Below, piece by piece: positions 63,568 through 64,000 of a stretch of DNA of 64,000 nt; position 1 is the stretch's first letter, and each line of letters opens with the position of its first letter. The notes beneath the pieces were generated by a model. The model was not told the origin of the DNA. It ran no database searches and saw only the letters and a program-made list of their open reading frames with translations. Source of the DNA: Ensifer adhaerens (GTDB taxonomy: Bacteria; Pseudomonadota; Alphaproteobacteria; Rhizobiales; Rhizobiaceae); NCBI RefSeq assembly GCF_013283195.1, contig NZ_JABEKT010000003.1, positions 124,001 through 188,000 on the forward strand. The letters are read 5' to 3'. The position numbers were made by a program, and so were the translations under genes.

Positions 63568-64000
63568 TCACCTTAGCCAGATGATTGCTGCGATGAGATA
63601 GACGCATCCTTCGAAATGGATTGCTCTGTGGTCATAGCGCATGGAGAAGCGTCGGAAGCGCTTCATCCGGTTGAAGCATCGCTCGATGCGGCTGCGATCT
63701 TTGTAGGCGGCTTCGTCGTGGGGGATGATGATTTTGTGCGAGCGGTTCGATGGGATGACGGCTTCGGCTCCCATGCTGGTAATAGTTCTCGCAAGGCATT
63801 GCTGTCATAGGCTTTATCAGCCAGCACGGCATCGCCGCCCTGTCCCTCCACAAGAGCCGGCGCTTGCGTGATATCACCCACCTGACCGGCAGTGACGATG
63901 AAACGCAGCGGCCGCCCAAGGGCATCGACCAGCATGTGCACCTTGGTGGTCAGTCCGCCTCGGGAACGCCCCAGCGCCTGACCCTTGCCCCCTTTTCCGG
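63568..64000 (-). pseudogene. IS5-family (IS427 group) transposase with a frameshift, continues past the window
   Basis: From the window end the frame reads GKGGKGQALGRSRGGLTTKV and on to AYDSNALRELL. A one-base loss near 63775 shifts it, and the other frame continues with MGAEAVIPSNRSHKIIIP, the catalytic DRSRIERCFNRMKRFRR region and IIWLR at the stop (63568). The usual IS427-group order is kept, so only the frame is broken. The remaining 5' part lies outside the window. Confidence 0.85.

Overview
The window looks like a high-GC alphaproteobacterium, most probably Rhizobiaceae (Rhizobium, Ensifer or Shinella type), on an accessory replicon or genomic island. The reasons are the rhizobial nosRZDFYLX gene order, the number of peptide-type ABC transporters, a class III cyclase/TPR protein of a kind common in rhizobia, and a tail full of broken insertion sequences. 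No rRNA, tRNA, CRISPR array or replication origin was seen.

Layout. 1-2.25 kb: end of a fused peptide-type ABC ATPase and a DapA-like aldolase. 2.3-11.2 kb (minus): a complete nitrous oxide reductase operon, nosRZDFYLX. 11.6-13.7 kb: NO/nitrosative stress genes (RIC-type Fe-S repair protein, a DUF6522-like protein, a small unknown, a truncated haemoglobin). 13.7-19.6 kb (minus): TonB receptor, SsuABC/TauABC-like ABC transporter and NnrS. 20.0-23.7 kb (plus, divergent): small TTG-started CxxC protein and a FecBCD-type ABC transporter. 23.8-26.6 kb: small membrane/stress proteins and gene remnants. 26.6-35.4 kb (minus): a siderophore locus (FecI, FecR, receptor, FhuD/B/C, siderophore-interacting protein). 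36.3-44.1 kb: first peptide transporter locus with a creatininase-family hydrolase, MarR regulator, binding protein and isoaspartyl peptidase. 44.3-46.0 kb: cyclase/TPR protein. 46.7-59.8 kb: two further oligopeptide-type binding proteins, a complete permease set, a second creatininase-family hydrolase, XRE-cupin regulator, M81 and M55 peptidases and a DadA-like oxidoreductase, together resembling D-amino-acid/D-peptide scavenging. 59.9-64.0 kb: two glycosyltransferase-like genes between IS30, IS630, IS4/Tn5-like and IS5 remnants.

Most notable observation: 14-base dyads of the FNR/NnrR/Dnr type (TTG-N8-CAA) lie at almost the same distance (59, 61 and 63 bases) from the starts of nosR, the TonB-receptor operon and the divergent FecBCD operon. 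Another perfect one lies beside the truncated haemoglobin. This suggests that the TonB receptor, both ABC transporters and NnrS are expressed with N2O respiration, and that they may form a metal (possibly copper) or metallophore import system serving NosZ. The metal assignment is inference. A second predicted regulon, TAGGAAA-N4-TTTCCTA, links the XRE-cupin gene, the neighbouring binding-protein/permease operon and the M81/M55-DadA divergent promoter.
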